Notes under the pieces: generated by a model
Told to the model about the DNA's origin: nothing
What the model saw: only the letters and a program-made list of their open reading frames with translations
The model's database searches: none
NCBI GenBank assembly: GCA_910583925.1
Contig: CAJTZJ010000016.1
Span: 1-40,267 of the forward strand
Origin: an uncultured Eubacterium sp.
Lineage (GTDB): Bacteria > Bacillota > Clostridia > Oscillospirales > Acutalibacteraceae
Reading direction: 5' to 3'
Length of the DNA: 40,267 nt
Translations under genes and position numbers: made by a program
In this document: piece after piece, positions 1-8,575 of the stretch
How the letters are laid out: every line of letters begins with the position of its first letter
How positions within the stretch are numbered: the first letter of the stretch is position 1

Positions 1-97
1 AGGGTGCCCCTATTGAGAAGCCTTTAGTTTTATAAACCCTTTCGTCAACCTAACGATTGCCGCCGCCCTTTAACCAAGGAGGCAAAAAGGTATAAAT
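1..97. repeat. Probable dispersed intergenic repeat at the left edge
   Basis: No coding frame is visible. Read on the minus strand, the segment has a CCTCCTTGGTTAAAGGG core, then GGCGGCAATCG, then GACGAAAGGGTTT. From general memory, this resembles intergenic repeats common in gut Clostridia, in which a CCTCC...TTGGTTAAAGGGAGG hairpin is followed by GACGGAGGG. The CCTCC/GGCGG halves can partly pair around the TTGGTTAAA loop. There is no second copy in the window, so repeat status rests on recall and not on anything shown here. It lies just downstream of the cyclophilin stop and may end that transcript. The left boundary is cut by the window. Confidence 0.4.
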
Positions 98-682
98 TTA
101 TTCTGTTATTTCGATTGAATCTATGGTAACATCATAGACCGGCTTATCGCCCATACCGCATTTAACGACTGCAATATCCTCAAGTGTTTTTTCGCCGCTG
201 ATAAGCTGACCGAAAACAGTATGGTGGAAATCAAGCCAGGGTGTTCCGCCAACCTTTTTATAATTCTCAATAACCATTTCCGGATAGCCATTATCTTTGA
301 GCTGTTCCATCTGCTCCAAAAGATTGGCAGGAACGGATTTAGCCTGCACAATAAAAAACTGGCTACCGTTTGTATTCGGACCTGAGTTAGCCATTGAAAG
401 AGCACCGTAATAATTACGGGCATCAATTGAAAACTCATCCTCAAAGGCTTTACCGTAAACAGACTCTCCGCCGCAGCCTGTTCCTGTCGGATCACCGCCC
501 TGAATCATAAAATCATTGATTACACGATGAAAAATAAGACCATTATAATAGCCCTCTTTTGCATGGGCAACAAAGTTTTCTACCGCCTTTGGGGCAACCT
601 CAGGAAATAAAACGAATTCCATATCTCCCATATTTGTTTTTATTGTTGCTTTTACGCCGTCTTTTACTTCAAGCTGATTCAT
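98..682 (-). CDS. Cyclophilin-type peptidyl-prolyl cis-trans isomerase
   Basis: Cytoplasmic proline isomerase of 194 residues that assists protein folding. Family signatures are FHRVINDFMIQGGDPTGTG, which holds the catalytic Arg, then NGSQFFIV with the Gln/Phe of the active site, and a C-terminal HHTVFGQL block. About 35 residues sit between GSQFFI and HTVFG, a spacer seen in the longer Firmicutes cyclophilins. There is no signal peptide. The ATG at 682 overlaps the stop codon of the upstream glycosidase by one base (TAATG), so the two are probably translationally coupled. Nothing in the sequence links the isomerase to glycoside hydrolysis. The pairing may only reflect shared transcription. 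Confidence 0.93.
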   Translation of the reverse strand: MNQLEVKDGVKATIKTNMGDMEFVLFPEVAPKAVENFVAHAKEGYYNGLIFHRVINDFMIQGGDPTGTGCGGESVYGKAFEDEFSIDARNYYGALSMANSGPNTNGSQFFIVQAKSVPANLLEQMEQLKDNGYPEMVIENYKKVGGTPWLDFHHTVFGQLISGEKTLEDIAVVKCGMGDKPVYDVTIDSIEITE

Positions 683-2379
683 TATAATTTAACCTTTCTG
701 TTTATTTCTTTAATCGTTTCTTCGTCTATTTTTACCACTTTTCTATCGTAAGTTAAAATTCCGTTAAGCTCATCCTCAACATCAGTAACCTGCGTATAAA
801 CAGTTGCAGAAAGCCCTGTTTTAATCTGAGGAATAATTGTTTTTTCAAATGTTCGTTTATATGCCTTTGTAAGACTATCCTTTGTTTTATAAATCTTATA
901 TCCAAACATTTTGTTATTGAATGTATGACCGGATATTTTCTGCGAGTAGCCTCCGAATTCGGAAAGTACATAAGGTCTGTTTCCCGCTTTTACCTTTATC
1001 GGAGTAAAATAAATATGCTTTGAAATAACATCTGAAGCACCCCTGTCATGCCAGCCCGAGGTAGAATCAACCGTTCTTGACGGATCCATCTTTTTCAGCA
1101 TATCATAAGCGATTTTTGAATCAAACTGACCCCATCCTTCATTAAAAGGCACCCAAAGAGCAATACAAGGACAATTATAAAGATAATCAACCATATCGGT
1201 TAACTCTTCATAATATAAATCTCTTGCTTCCTTATCCGTTCTTTTAAAGGTTTTATAATTCGTATCATCAAGATTAATTCCGACAAAAGGCAAAACAGAA
1301 ATTTCAAGTCCGTAATTACCTCCGCCGTTTACCATATCCTGCCAAACTAGAATTCCGTTTACATCGCAGTAATGATACCAAAGAAGCGGTTCTATTTTAA
1401 TATGCTTTCTTAACATATTAAAGCCAAGCTCCTTCATTTTCTTAACATCAAATTCCATAGCACTGTTGCTTGGAGGCGTTAAAAATCCATCCGGATAATA
1501 ACCCTGATCAAGAAGCCCATTATGGAAATACGGCTTATTGTTGAGGAACAATCGTTTTATACCGTTTTTGTCCTCGCCGACAGAGTATTTACGCATACCG
1601 AAATAAGATTTAATAACCTCCCCGCAGGCATTGAATGTTACAGTATAAAGGAAAGGATTTTCAGGTGACCAAGATTTAAAATCCGGAAGTTTAACTGTTG
1701 TTTCTTTTGTTTCTGCAATGATTTCATCACCGTCATAAATGGTGGTAACAACATCATCTGTTCCGAAAAATTCAAAATGCACCTGCTCATTATCATAATC
1801 CGGAGTTATTTTAACTCTTTCAAGAAATTCCACAGGAGTACTTTCAAGCCATACCGTCTGCCAGATACCGCTTTGCGGGCTGTACCATATACCGCCACGC
1901 TTGAATTTCTGCTTGCCCTTGGAATATTCCTTTGTATCTGAATAGTCAACAACCGTTACATTCAAAGTGTTCTGCCCTGTTCGGATGAAGTCTGTTATTT
2001 CAAATTTAAACGGAGTATACCCGCCCTTATGCGTTCCGATTTCAAAGCCGTTAATAAATACTGTAGCAATCTGGTCTACAGCTCCGAAATGAAGAAAAAC
2101 TCTGCCTTTATTAAAATCTGCGGGAATTTCAAAAATCTTTTCATAATGAAGAAATTCATTCGGACTGAGTACACGATTTACACCGGAAAGCGGAGTCTCC
2201 GGGGAAAAAGGAACAATAATATCAGTTGAAAATTGTTCCGGCAGTGATTTACTGCCTGAAAATTCGCATTTCCATTTTCCATTTAAGTTTATGTAGCTGT
2301 TTCTTACGAACTGTGGACGAGGATATTCGCTTAAAGGATTTTCCTTAATAAGCTCTTCGCCGAATTTTGTTAATAACAT
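682..2379 (-). CDS. Glycoside hydrolase family 2 protein (beta-galactosidase/glucuronidase-like)
   Basis: A 565-residue GH2-type hydrolase. It has an N-terminal jelly-roll sugar-binding domain (about 20-190, with GGYTPFKFEITDF), a short beta-sandwich (about 190-265) and a TIM barrel. The acid/base is Glu414 in NEGWGQFD, and the nucleophile is probably Glu474 in VLSEFGGYS. There is no signal peptide, so it should act on imported oligosaccharides in the cytoplasm. It is much shorter than LacZ (about 1000 residues) and nearer to the compact GH2 forms. The substrate cannot be read from sequence. The start ATG at 2379 follows AAAGGGG at good spacing. A TATAAT lies about 20 bases upstream without a clear -35. 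The gene is coupled to the cyclophilin downstream. Confidence 0.9.
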   Translation of the reverse strand: MLLTKFGEELIKENPLSEYPRPQFVRNSYINLNGKWKCEFSGSKSLPEQFSTDIIVPFSPETPLSGVNRVLSPNEFLHYEKIFEIPADFNKGRVFLHFGAVDQIATVFINGFEIGTHKGGYTPFKFEITDFIRTGQNTLNVTVVDYSDTKEYSKGKQKFKRGGIWYSPQSGIWQTVWLESTPVEFLERVKITPDYDNEQVHFEFFGTDDVVTTIYDGDEIIAETKETTVKLPDFKSWSPENPFLYTVTFNACGEVIKSYFGMRKYSVGEDKNGIKRLFLNNKPYFHNGLLDQGYYPDGFLTPPSNSAMEFDVKKMKELGFNMLRKHIKIEPLLWYHYCDVNGILVWQDMVNGGGNYGLEISVLPFVGINLDDTNYKTFKRTDKEARDLYYEELTDMVDYLYNCPCIALWVPFNEGWGQFDSKIAYDMLKKMDPSRTVDSTSGWHDRGASDVISKHIYFTPIKVKAGNRPYVLSEFGGYSQKISGHTFNNKMFGYKIYKTKDSLTKAYKRTFEKTIIPQIKTGLSATVYTQVTDVEDELNGILTYDRKVVKIDEETIKEINRKVKL

Positions 2380-2413
2380 AGTTTTTCCCCTTTAAAAATT
2401 ATAAAAGCAAAGA

Positions 2414-2441
2414 GGCGAACTGAAATTTTACATTGTTCGCC
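2414..2441 (-). terminator. Hairpin terminator after the UPF0158-like gene
   Basis: GGCGAAC and GTTCGCC form a 7-bp stem around a 14-base loop. On the minus strand it is followed by the pyrimidine-rich tract TCTTTGCTTTT. It separates the branched-chain amino acid cluster from the glycosidase. The U-tract is imperfect, so some read-through is likely. Confidence 0.5.
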
Positions 2442-2453
2442 CATTTGTCTTCA

Positions 2454-2861
2454 TTATTCAAATCTATAGTTTATATTATTTTCATTGCACCAGGATGCAA
2501 TTTTATTATGTGTGTACTCTATTGAAAATTCATCAATTCCGTCCTTAAGCTCGGGATAGGCATTAAAGTATTTCCAGAAAGTATCAATAAACTCCTCGCC
2601 TTGTATTTTATCCAGAATTGATTTAAGCTTTTCGCTTCCCTTTTCATTTATAAAGCCTCGAATAATTTCTTCGTTGCTTATAGTAATAAAAGGGATTAAG
2701 CCTATAGATACAAAATAAGTAGTTTGCCCCATATCCTCAGGCTTTTCTCCCGTATCCAAATCTCTGATATTTTTTACGGTATAATCCCTATAAGAAAACC
2801 AATATTCGGATGAACCGCTTCCGCTTTTATTTAATAAATCAGAATTAATCAACAATTCCAT
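2454..2861 (-). CDS. Small acidic protein, UPF0158-like
   Basis: A 135-residue acidic, soluble protein with no signal peptide or membrane segment. Its C-terminal IASWCNENNINYRFE resembles the ending (WCEENNI.Y) that I recall for the UPF0158 family, and the spacing of Trp and Tyr residues before it (FWKYFNAYPELK) also fits. The family's function is unknown. The start ATG is preceded by GGTGG at 7 bases. It lies 38 bases after leuD, so it may be the last cistron of the ilv-leu cluster, but there is no reason to tie it to amino acid synthesis. The family assignment is from memory of motifs only. Confidence 0.6.
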   Translation of the reverse strand: MELLINSDLLNKSGSGSSEYWFSYRDYTVKNIRDLDTGEKPEDMGQTTYFVSIGLIPFITISNEEIIRGFINEKGSEKLKSILDKIQGEEFIDTFWKYFNAYPELKDGIDEFSIEYTHNKIASWCNENNINYRFE

Positions 2862-2899
2862 TTCAATACCACCGCAGATTATTTACTAAACAGTATATT

Positions 2900-3379
2900 T
2901 TATCTGATAGAATTCAAAAGTCCGCCTTTTGAAATAATATCCTGAATGAATGGAGGGAATGGCTGAGCCTTATAGGTTTTACCGGTTGTTACATTTGTAA
3001 TAACACCGCTGTCAAAATCAACCTCTATCTCATCGCCGCCCTTGATATCCTTTGCAGCCTCATCACATTCAAGAATTGCAAGCCCGATATTAATTGCATT
3101 TCTGTAAAAAATTCTTGCAAAGGTGGAAGCAATAACGCAGGAAATGCCGCTTGCCTTAATCGCTATCGGTGCATGCTCTCTGGAAGAGCCACAGCCAAAA
3201 TTAGCTTCGGCAACCATTATATCCCCTTTTTTTACATTGGTTACGAAATCCTTATCAATATCCTCCATACAATGAGAAGCAAGCCAAGCTTCATCACTTT
3301 TATTAAGATATCTTGCAGGAATGATAACATCCGTATCAATATTATTTCCGAATTTATGAACTGTTCCTTTTGCTTTCAT
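2900..3379 (-). CDS. leuD: 3-isopropylmalate dehydratase small subunit
   Basis: Swivel-domain subunit (159 residues) of the isomerase that converts 2- to 3-isopropylmalate in leucine synthesis, working with LeuC. Signatures are NNIDTDVIIPARYL near the N-terminus and NFGCGSSREHAP in the substrate loop. The frame extends 11 codons upstream to 3412 and would overlap leuC. The ATG at 3379 is preferred because TAGGAGG lies 6-7 bases before it and the resulting MKAKGTVHKFG matches the family's start. The length fits the short LeuD2 type that pairs with archaeal/clostridial LeuC2. It begins 10 bases after the leuC stop. Confidence 0.95.
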   Translation of the reverse strand: MKAKGTVHKFGNNIDTDVIIPARYLNKSDEAWLASHCMEDIDKDFVTNVKKGDIMVAEANFGCGSSREHAPIAIKASGISCVIASTFARIFYRNAINIGLAILECDEAAKDIKGGDEIEVDFDSGVITNVTTGKTYKAQPFPPFIQDIISKGGLLNSIR

Positions 3380-3389
3380 AGCTGACCTC

Positions 3390-4649
3390 CTATATTTTTG
3401 CAGGATCTGCAATATAGCCTTTTACAGCCGAAGCTGCTGCTACTGCAGGAGAAGCAAGATAAATTTCAGATTTTGTGTGTCCCATTCTGCCGACAAAGTT
3501 ACGGTTTGAGGTTGAAACAGCCTTTTCACCGTTTGCAAGAATTCCCATATGACCGCCAAGACAAGGACCGCAGGTTGGCGTTGAAACAATTGCTCCTGCT
3601 TCCACAAAGATTTCGGCAAGCCCCTCTTTAACACAATTGAGATAAATCTGCTGGGTTGCAGGAATAACGATTACTCGAACACCATCAGCAACCTTTCTGC
3701 CCTTAAGAACGGAAGCAGCAATGCGCATATCCTCCATTCTTCCGTTCGTGCAGGAGCCGATAACTACCTGGTCAATTTTAATCTCAGGCACTTCATCAAT
3801 TGTTTTTGTATTTTCAGGAAGATGAGGAAAAGCAACAGTAGGACGAAGCGTACTCAAATCAACAGTAATCGTGCTGTCATATTCTGCATCCGCATCAGCC
3901 TCATAAACCTTATATTCTCTTAATGACCTGCCGTTTACATATTCAAGTGTTACAGTATCAACAGGGAAAATTCCGTTTTTAGCACCGCATTCAATGGCCA
4001 TATTTGAAATACAAAGACGATCATCCATAGAAAGATTTTTAATGCCGTCGCCTGTAAATTCAAGGCTTTTGTAAAGAGCGCCGTCAACACCGATTTTGCC
4101 TATAATATGAAGAATAACATCCTTGCCGCTTATAAACGGAGCTTTTTCGCCTGTTACCACAACCTTGATTGCGCTCGGCACTTTAAACCAAGCCTTACCT
4201 GTTATCATACCTGCTGCCATATCCGTTGAGCCGACACCTGTTGAAAAAGCACCAAGAGCACCATAAGTACATGTGTGGCTGTCTGCACCGATAATGCAGT
4301 CGCCGCAGGTAACAATACCTTTTTCCGGAAGAAGTGCATGCTCAATGCCCATATTACCAACATCATAATAATGAAGAATATCATGCTTTTTAGCAAATTC
4401 ACGAACCTGCTTACAGTTTTCAGCTGACTGAATATCCTTATTCGGAGTAAAATGGTCCATTACAAGAGAAATTCTTGTTTTGTCAAAAATTGAATCCTTG
4501 CCGAATTTATTCATTTCATTGATAGCAACAGGAGATGTTACATCATTTCCGAGCACCATATCCAGATTTGCTTCTATTAACTGCCCTGCAACAACCGAAT
4601 CAAGCCCTGCATGCGCAGCTAATATTTTCTGAGTCATAGTCATACCCAT
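3390..4649 (-). CDS. leuC: 3-isopropylmalate dehydratase large subunit
   Basis: Catalytic aconitase-family subunit, 419 residues, with a [4Fe-4S] cluster. The cluster cysteines are the Cys of VIGSCTNGR and the CxxC pair in TPTCGPCLGGH. The length matches the shorter LeuC2 (HacA-like) group and not the roughly 465-residue proteobacterial form, consistent with the short LeuD next to it. Three in-frame ATGs lie within the first five codons. The first is used here because AAGGTG sits about 7 bases upstream. It follows ilvN by 23 bases. leuA and leuB are not in the window. Confidence 0.96.
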   Translation of the reverse strand: MGMTMTQKILAAHAGLDSVVAGQLIEANLDMVLGNDVTSPVAINEMNKFGKDSIFDKTRISLVMDHFTPNKDIQSAENCKQVREFAKKHDILHYYDVGNMGIEHALLPEKGIVTCGDCIIGADSHTCTYGALGAFSTGVGSTDMAAGMITGKAWFKVPSAIKVVVTGEKAPFISGKDVILHIIGKIGVDGALYKSLEFTGDGIKNLSMDDRLCISNMAIECGAKNGIFPVDTVTLEYVNGRSLREYKVYEADADAEYDSTITVDLSTLRPTVAFPHLPENTKTIDEVPEIKIDQVVIGSCTNGRMEDMRIAASVLKGRKVADGVRVIVIPATQQIYLNCVKEGLAEIFVEAGAIVSTPTCGPCLGGHMGILANGEKAVSTSNRNFVGRMGHTKSEIYLASPAVAAASAVKGYIADPAKI

Positions 4650-4672
4650 ATATATTCACCTTATTTCTTTAA

Positions 4673-5185
4673 TTACATTAAATCTTCTTTAAAGGAATCT
4701 GCCCCTCTTTCAAGAGAGGTTACACCTGTTTTTGCCATTTCAATAATGCCGAACGCCGAAACCTCTTTAATAAAGTTTTCAATTGATTCCGCTCTGCCCG
4801 TAAGCTCAAAGGTAAAGCTTTCAAGAGTAACATCAACAACTCTTGCGCCAAATCTTCTGTTTACCTCAAGAAGATGATTTTTCTTTTCAATGCCCTTTGC
4901 ACGAACTTTAACAAGAAGCAGCTCAGATGAAACAGAATTTTCAGCATTAAGAACTGCAACCTTTTTTACAATTTCAAGCTTTGAAATCTGCGCTCTGATC
5001 TGTCTGAAATTTTCAGGCTCTGTATATGTTTCAATCGTCATTCTTGAGAAAAGAGGATCTTCCGTTTCACTGACAGTTAACGAGCTGATATTATATCCAC
5101 GCCTTGAAAAAAGGCTTGCAACACGCTGCAAAACACCGGAAACATTATCAACAAGAACTGATAATACAAGCTTTTCTTCTGCCAT
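4673..5185 (-). CDS. ilvN: Acetolactate synthase regulatory (small) subunit
   Basis: A 170-residue regulatory subunit that binds the catalytic subunit and confers valine feedback. The N-terminal ACT domain (about 4-75) opens with LSVLVDNVSGVLQRVASLFS and includes RRGYNISSLTV. A second ACT-like half (about 80-160) contains NRRFGARVVDVTLESFTFEL. The start lies 2 bases past the ilvB stop, and its ribosome site (GGAGG) is inside the last ilvB codons, which implies coupled synthesis in fixed ratio. Naming as ilvN or ilvH is a convention only. Confidence 0.95.
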   Translation of the reverse strand: MAEEKLVLSVLVDNVSGVLQRVASLFSRRGYNISSLTVSETEDPLFSRMTIETYTEPENFRQIRAQISKLEIVKKVAVLNAENSVSSELLLVKVRAKGIEKKNHLLEVNRRFGARVVDVTLESFTFELTGRAESIENFIKEVSAFGIIEMAKTGVTSLERGADSFKEDLM

Positions 5186-5187
5186 AA

Positions 5188-6849
5188 TTACATTTCCTCC
5201 TTAATATCTGCTACTGAACCACCCGGCGGAATCATCGGAAGAACATTAGAATCCGGAGAAATTCTGCATTCAACAACTACCGGTCCGTTTACAGCAAATG
5301 CTTCATCGAGTACCTTATCAATTTCATCATTAGTATTGATACGAAGTCCTTTTACACCGAAAGCCTCTGCAACCTTAACAAAATCCGTTGCACGGTTTGG
5401 GTCTGTATCCGAAAAACGATTGCCGTAAAAAATCTTCTGCCACTGGCGAACCATACCAAGCACTTTATTATTCATAACAAACATAACAACCGGAACATTA
5501 TATGATGCCATTGTTGCAAGCTCATTCAGGTTCATATGGAAGCCACCATCACCTGCAAACATAACAACACGCTTATCCGGACAGCCGAAAGCCGCACCGA
5601 TTGCGGCACCCATGGAATACCCCATTGTGCCAAGACCGCCTGATGAAAGGAAGGTATGTGGCTGAGTATATTTATAAAACTGAGCAGCCCAAAGCTGATG
5701 CTGACCTACATCCGTTACAACAATTGTATCTGCAGGAGATTTTTTATCAACAGCTTCAATAAGAGTCTGGGGATTAACATAATCACCAATCTGAAGCTGA
5801 TTGAACGGACGCCTGAAGCCATCTATTTCAGCCTTCCACGCATTATGATTCTGTTGAGGAACAGCCTTAGTAAGCATAGGAATAACCTCTGAAAGCGTTC
5901 CCTTTAAATGATAATTTGAAACAATATTCTTGTCCATCTCAGCAGAATCAACATCAATATGCAGAATTTCTGCGTTAGGTGCAAATTTTGCTCTGTTTCC
6001 TGCAACACGGTCAGAGAAACGAGCTCCTGCAACGATAAGAACATCACACTCATGAGCCGCCTTATTGCATTCAAAATGACCGTGCATACCGATTAACCCA
6101 AGATGCAGGGGATGACCATTCGGGAAAGCACCAAGACCCATAAGTGATGATACAACAGGCGCATCAATTTTTTCTGCAAATGAAATTAAATCCTGACCGA
6201 CATCAGAAAGAATTGCACCGCCGCCAACATAAATAAGCGGCTTTTCCGCATTGGAAATAAGCTCAACGGCTCTGTCAAAGCAGCTTTGCTTCGGCTGTGC
6301 ATTCTCAAGAGGCTCTACCTTTGGCTGAGGCTCATATTCGCACATAGCTGCGGTAATATCCTTCGGAATATCAACAAGTACCGGACCTTTTCTTCCGCTT
6401 TGTGCAATTTCAAAAGCACGGCGAAGTGTTGAAGCCAGTTCATTAATATCCTTTACCATAAAGTTATGCTTTGTGATAGGCATAGTTACACCTGTAATAT
6501 CAATTTCCTGAAACGAATCTCTGCCAAGACCGGATGTTGCATAATTGCAGGTAATGGCGACAACAGGGATTGAATCCATATAAGCAGTTGCAATACCGGT
6601 TACAAGGTTTGTTGAGCCGGGACCGGATGTAGCAAAGCAAACCCCAACCCTGCCCGTTGCACGGGCATATCCGTCCGCAGCGTGGGATGCGCCCTGCTCA
6701 TGAGCTGTCAGAATATGATTAAATGTATCGCCATATTTATAAAGCTCATCAAAAATATTTAGAATTGTTCCTCCGGGGTAACCAAAAACAGTGTCTACAC
6801 CCTGTTCCTTAAGTACCTCAAGAACAATCTGAGAACCATTTAATTCCAT
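5188..6849 (-). CDS. ilvB: Acetolactate synthase catalytic (large) subunit
   Basis: Thiamine-diphosphate enzyme (553 residues) that condenses two pyruvates to acetolactate, or pyruvate with 2-oxobutyrate, the first common step to valine, leucine and isoleucine. The pyrimidine-binding domain carries the activating Glu in AHEQGASHAADGYARATG. The central FAD-type domain runs about 190-325. The C-terminal domain has the ThDP/Mg motif GDGGFHMNLNELAT...NN. It heads the ilvB-ilvN-leuC-leuD cluster and has a consensus promoter about 35 bases upstream. ilvC and ilvD are not in the window. Confidence 0.96.
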   Translation of the reverse strand: MELNGSQIVLEVLKEQGVDTVFGYPGGTILNIFDELYKYGDTFNHILTAHEQGASHAADGYARATGRVGVCFATSGPGSTNLVTGIATAYMDSIPVVAITCNYATSGLGRDSFQEIDITGVTMPITKHNFMVKDINELASTLRRAFEIAQSGRKGPVLVDIPKDITAAMCEYEPQPKVEPLENAQPKQSCFDRAVELISNAEKPLIYVGGGAILSDVGQDLISFAEKIDAPVVSSLMGLGAFPNGHPLHLGLIGMHGHFECNKAAHECDVLIVAGARFSDRVAGNRAKFAPNAEILHIDVDSAEMDKNIVSNYHLKGTLSEVIPMLTKAVPQQNHNAWKAEIDGFRRPFNQLQIGDYVNPQTLIEAVDKKSPADTIVVTDVGQHQLWAAQFYKYTQPHTFLSSGGLGTMGYSMGAAIGAAFGCPDKRVVMFAGDGGFHMNLNELATMASYNVPVVMFVMNNKVLGMVRQWQKIFYGNRFSDTDPNRATDFVKVAEAFGVKGLRINTNDEIDKVLDEAFAVNGPVVVECRISPDSNVLPMIPPGGSVADIKEEM

Positions 6850-6885
6850 AATACCCTCCTAATTTACTTTATAATTTTAATATCT

Positions 6886-6914
6886 ATTTTATTATTTTTA
6901 TTTATAGTTGTCAA
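6886..6914 (-). promoter_or_regulatory. Sigma-A promoter of the ilvB cluster
   Basis: On the minus strand, TTGACA, a 17-base spacer and TAAAAT put the transcript start near 6879. That leaves a leader of about 30 bases before the ilvB ATG, which is too short for a T-box or leader-peptide attenuator. Control must be at initiation, or by a repressor whose site I cannot identify. The -35 overlaps a divergent -35-like hexamer. Confidence 0.75.
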
Positions 6915-6917
6915 GAC

Positions 6918-6946
6918 TTGAAAAGATGTTATAATTATTATATACT
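6918..6946 (+). promoter_or_regulatory. Candidate promoter of the lipoprotein gene
   Basis: TTGAAA, a 17-base spacer and TATACT. An alternative is TTGTCA (6908) with TATAAT (6930) at 16 bases. Either places the start 35-55 bases before the ATG at 6997. It is back-to-back with the ilvB promoter. Confidence 0.5.
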
Positions 6947-6996
6947 CATATATACATATGTGAAACACTGTTCATTGATTTAAAGAGGGCGTGATT

Positions 6997-8559
6997 ATGA
7001 AAAAAGCAAAATCTATTTCGGCAATCACTTTACTTTTATCCATTATTTTTTTATGCGGATGCTCAAATATAACGAACATTTTGAACAAAAACAATTCAGC
7101 ACATTATGAAATTACTTCTATTTCAAAAAATGCCGAATACTATTCCTCTATTGATATATCAGAAGATAACATTCTATTCTTAACATATAAAGGAACAGAA
7201 GACTATCTTTTATCTGTTTATAATGCTGAAAAAAATAAAGTAACTGCACAAACAAACCTTAGTGACTGCGGATTGGATAATGTAACAGAGGCCGTATTCG
7301 GCAATGAAAACGAGATAATTGTTTACGATAATATTGATGAAAAGGCTATTGCTTATGATTTATGCTTAAATAAAAAAGGCGATGCCGATTATGTATCTGA
7401 TCTTAATATCGAAGATGCACCAAAATCAGAATTACTAACTAAGGAATTTGATTTCAGAAACGGTTATGCCGTATCGCAAACCGAAAACAAAACAATCTGT
7501 GTTTTTTATGATGAACCCGGAAAATTTTATATCAGCAACAGCGGTAATTCAGACTTCATTGATGAATATGATAAAAAAGTATTAAAACTCAACTATACAG
7601 AAAATGACCGTGAAATTATCATTTCCGTTGACGATTATAAAAACGGAGTCAGCAGCAATACCCTTAAATTTAACGGACTGAATAAATTGTCGGTTAATAT
7701 TCAATTCGGAAAAATCAGCGACAAATATGCTGTTTTTGTATTAACAAATACAAATGTGCAAACAGACGGAGCCGTATCAATTCCTTACATATGGAAATAT
7801 AATGATGACTCCATGAATAACCAGCTTGATCTTTCAGTAAAAACAAAAGAAGATTTCAATAAGGACAATGAAAACATTATCAAAGAAATTAATGATACAT
7901 ATGCAATCAAAGTTAATATTGATGAGGTTATTGAGGATTATTGGGTTAACGAAACGGAATATGGAATTAACGCTTTACAGCTAAATTCCATTTTATCCGA
8001 TATAAATACATACCTTGCACTTTTCCCTGACGGGTTTGTAAATGAAATTTACAGCTATGATAAAAATAATGACGGAATAAAATTTGATATTGTTAAAAGG
8101 ATTGAAGGCATTTCCGCCTATGCAGTTGATTTTAATGAGGATATGATGATTGTTTTCGGATATCATGACTTCTGCAAGGGCGTATTCTTCCATGAATTTA
8201 TGCACCTGATAGATAACAGAATATCTGATTTCTATACAGAAAACTACCATTCGGATTTTTATGGGGAATGGTGCAGCTTGAATCCGAACGACTTTGAATA
8301 TATCGATGATGAATACAGAAACATAGATTCCGAAGATTATAACGAATATTTTATAAGCAATTATGCAACATCCGATATGGTTGAGGATACGGCAGACACT
8401 TTCAGATATTTATGTGAAAATGCAGATTCCGATGATAAAGAAAATATTAGTAATAATGTCGGCAAAAAAATCGAATTGCTGTGCAAAGCAATTCGTTCGG
8501 CTTATCCCAGTGCGGCAAATGAAAAGGAGCTTTATTGGGAAAAAGCTTTAAATAAATAA
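6997..8559 (+). CDS. Lipoprotein with C-terminal HExxH zinc-peptidase-like domain
   Basis: About 520 residues. A lipoprotein signal peptide ends in FLCGC, so the mature protein should be lipid-anchored outside the membrane. Residues about 35-280 are strand-rich with repeated short blocks (DISEDNILFLTYKG, FGNENEIIVYDNID) and look like a beta-propeller-type or similar all-beta module. The C-terminal part has HEFMH at 399-403 followed by LID, with EDTAD about 60 residues later (Glu463). This is the HExxH...E pattern of a gluzincin metallopeptidase. A GTG in frame at 6991 exists, but AGAGGG sits 7 bases before the ATG at 6997. The substrate is unknown. I do not recognise a named family. Confidence 0.8.
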   Translation: MKKAKSISAITLLLSIIFLCGCSNITNILNKNNSAHYEITSISKNAEYYSSIDISEDNILFLTYKGTEDYLLSVYNAEKNKVTAQTNLSDCGLDNVTEAVFGNENEIIVYDNIDEKAIAYDLCLNKKGDADYVSDLNIEDAPKSELLTKEFDFRNGYAVSQTENKTICVFYDEPGKFYISNSGNSDFIDEYDKKVLKLNYTENDREIIISVDDYKNGVSSNTLKFNGLNKLSVNIQFGKISDKYAVFVLTNTNVQTDGAVSIPYIWKYNDDSMNNQLDLSVKTKEDFNKDNENIIKEINDTYAIKVNIDEVIEDYWVNETEYGINALQLNSILSDINTYLALFPDGFVNEIYSYDKNNDGIKFDIVKRIEGISAYAVDFNEDMMIVFGYHDFCKGVFFHEFMHLIDNRISDFYTENYHSDFYGEWCSLNPNDFEYIDDEYRNIDSEDYNEYFISNYATSDMVEDTADTFRYLCENADSDDKENISNNVGKKIELLCKAIRSAYPSAANEKELYWEKALNK

Positions 8560-8575
8560 ACACAAGGAGAACATT

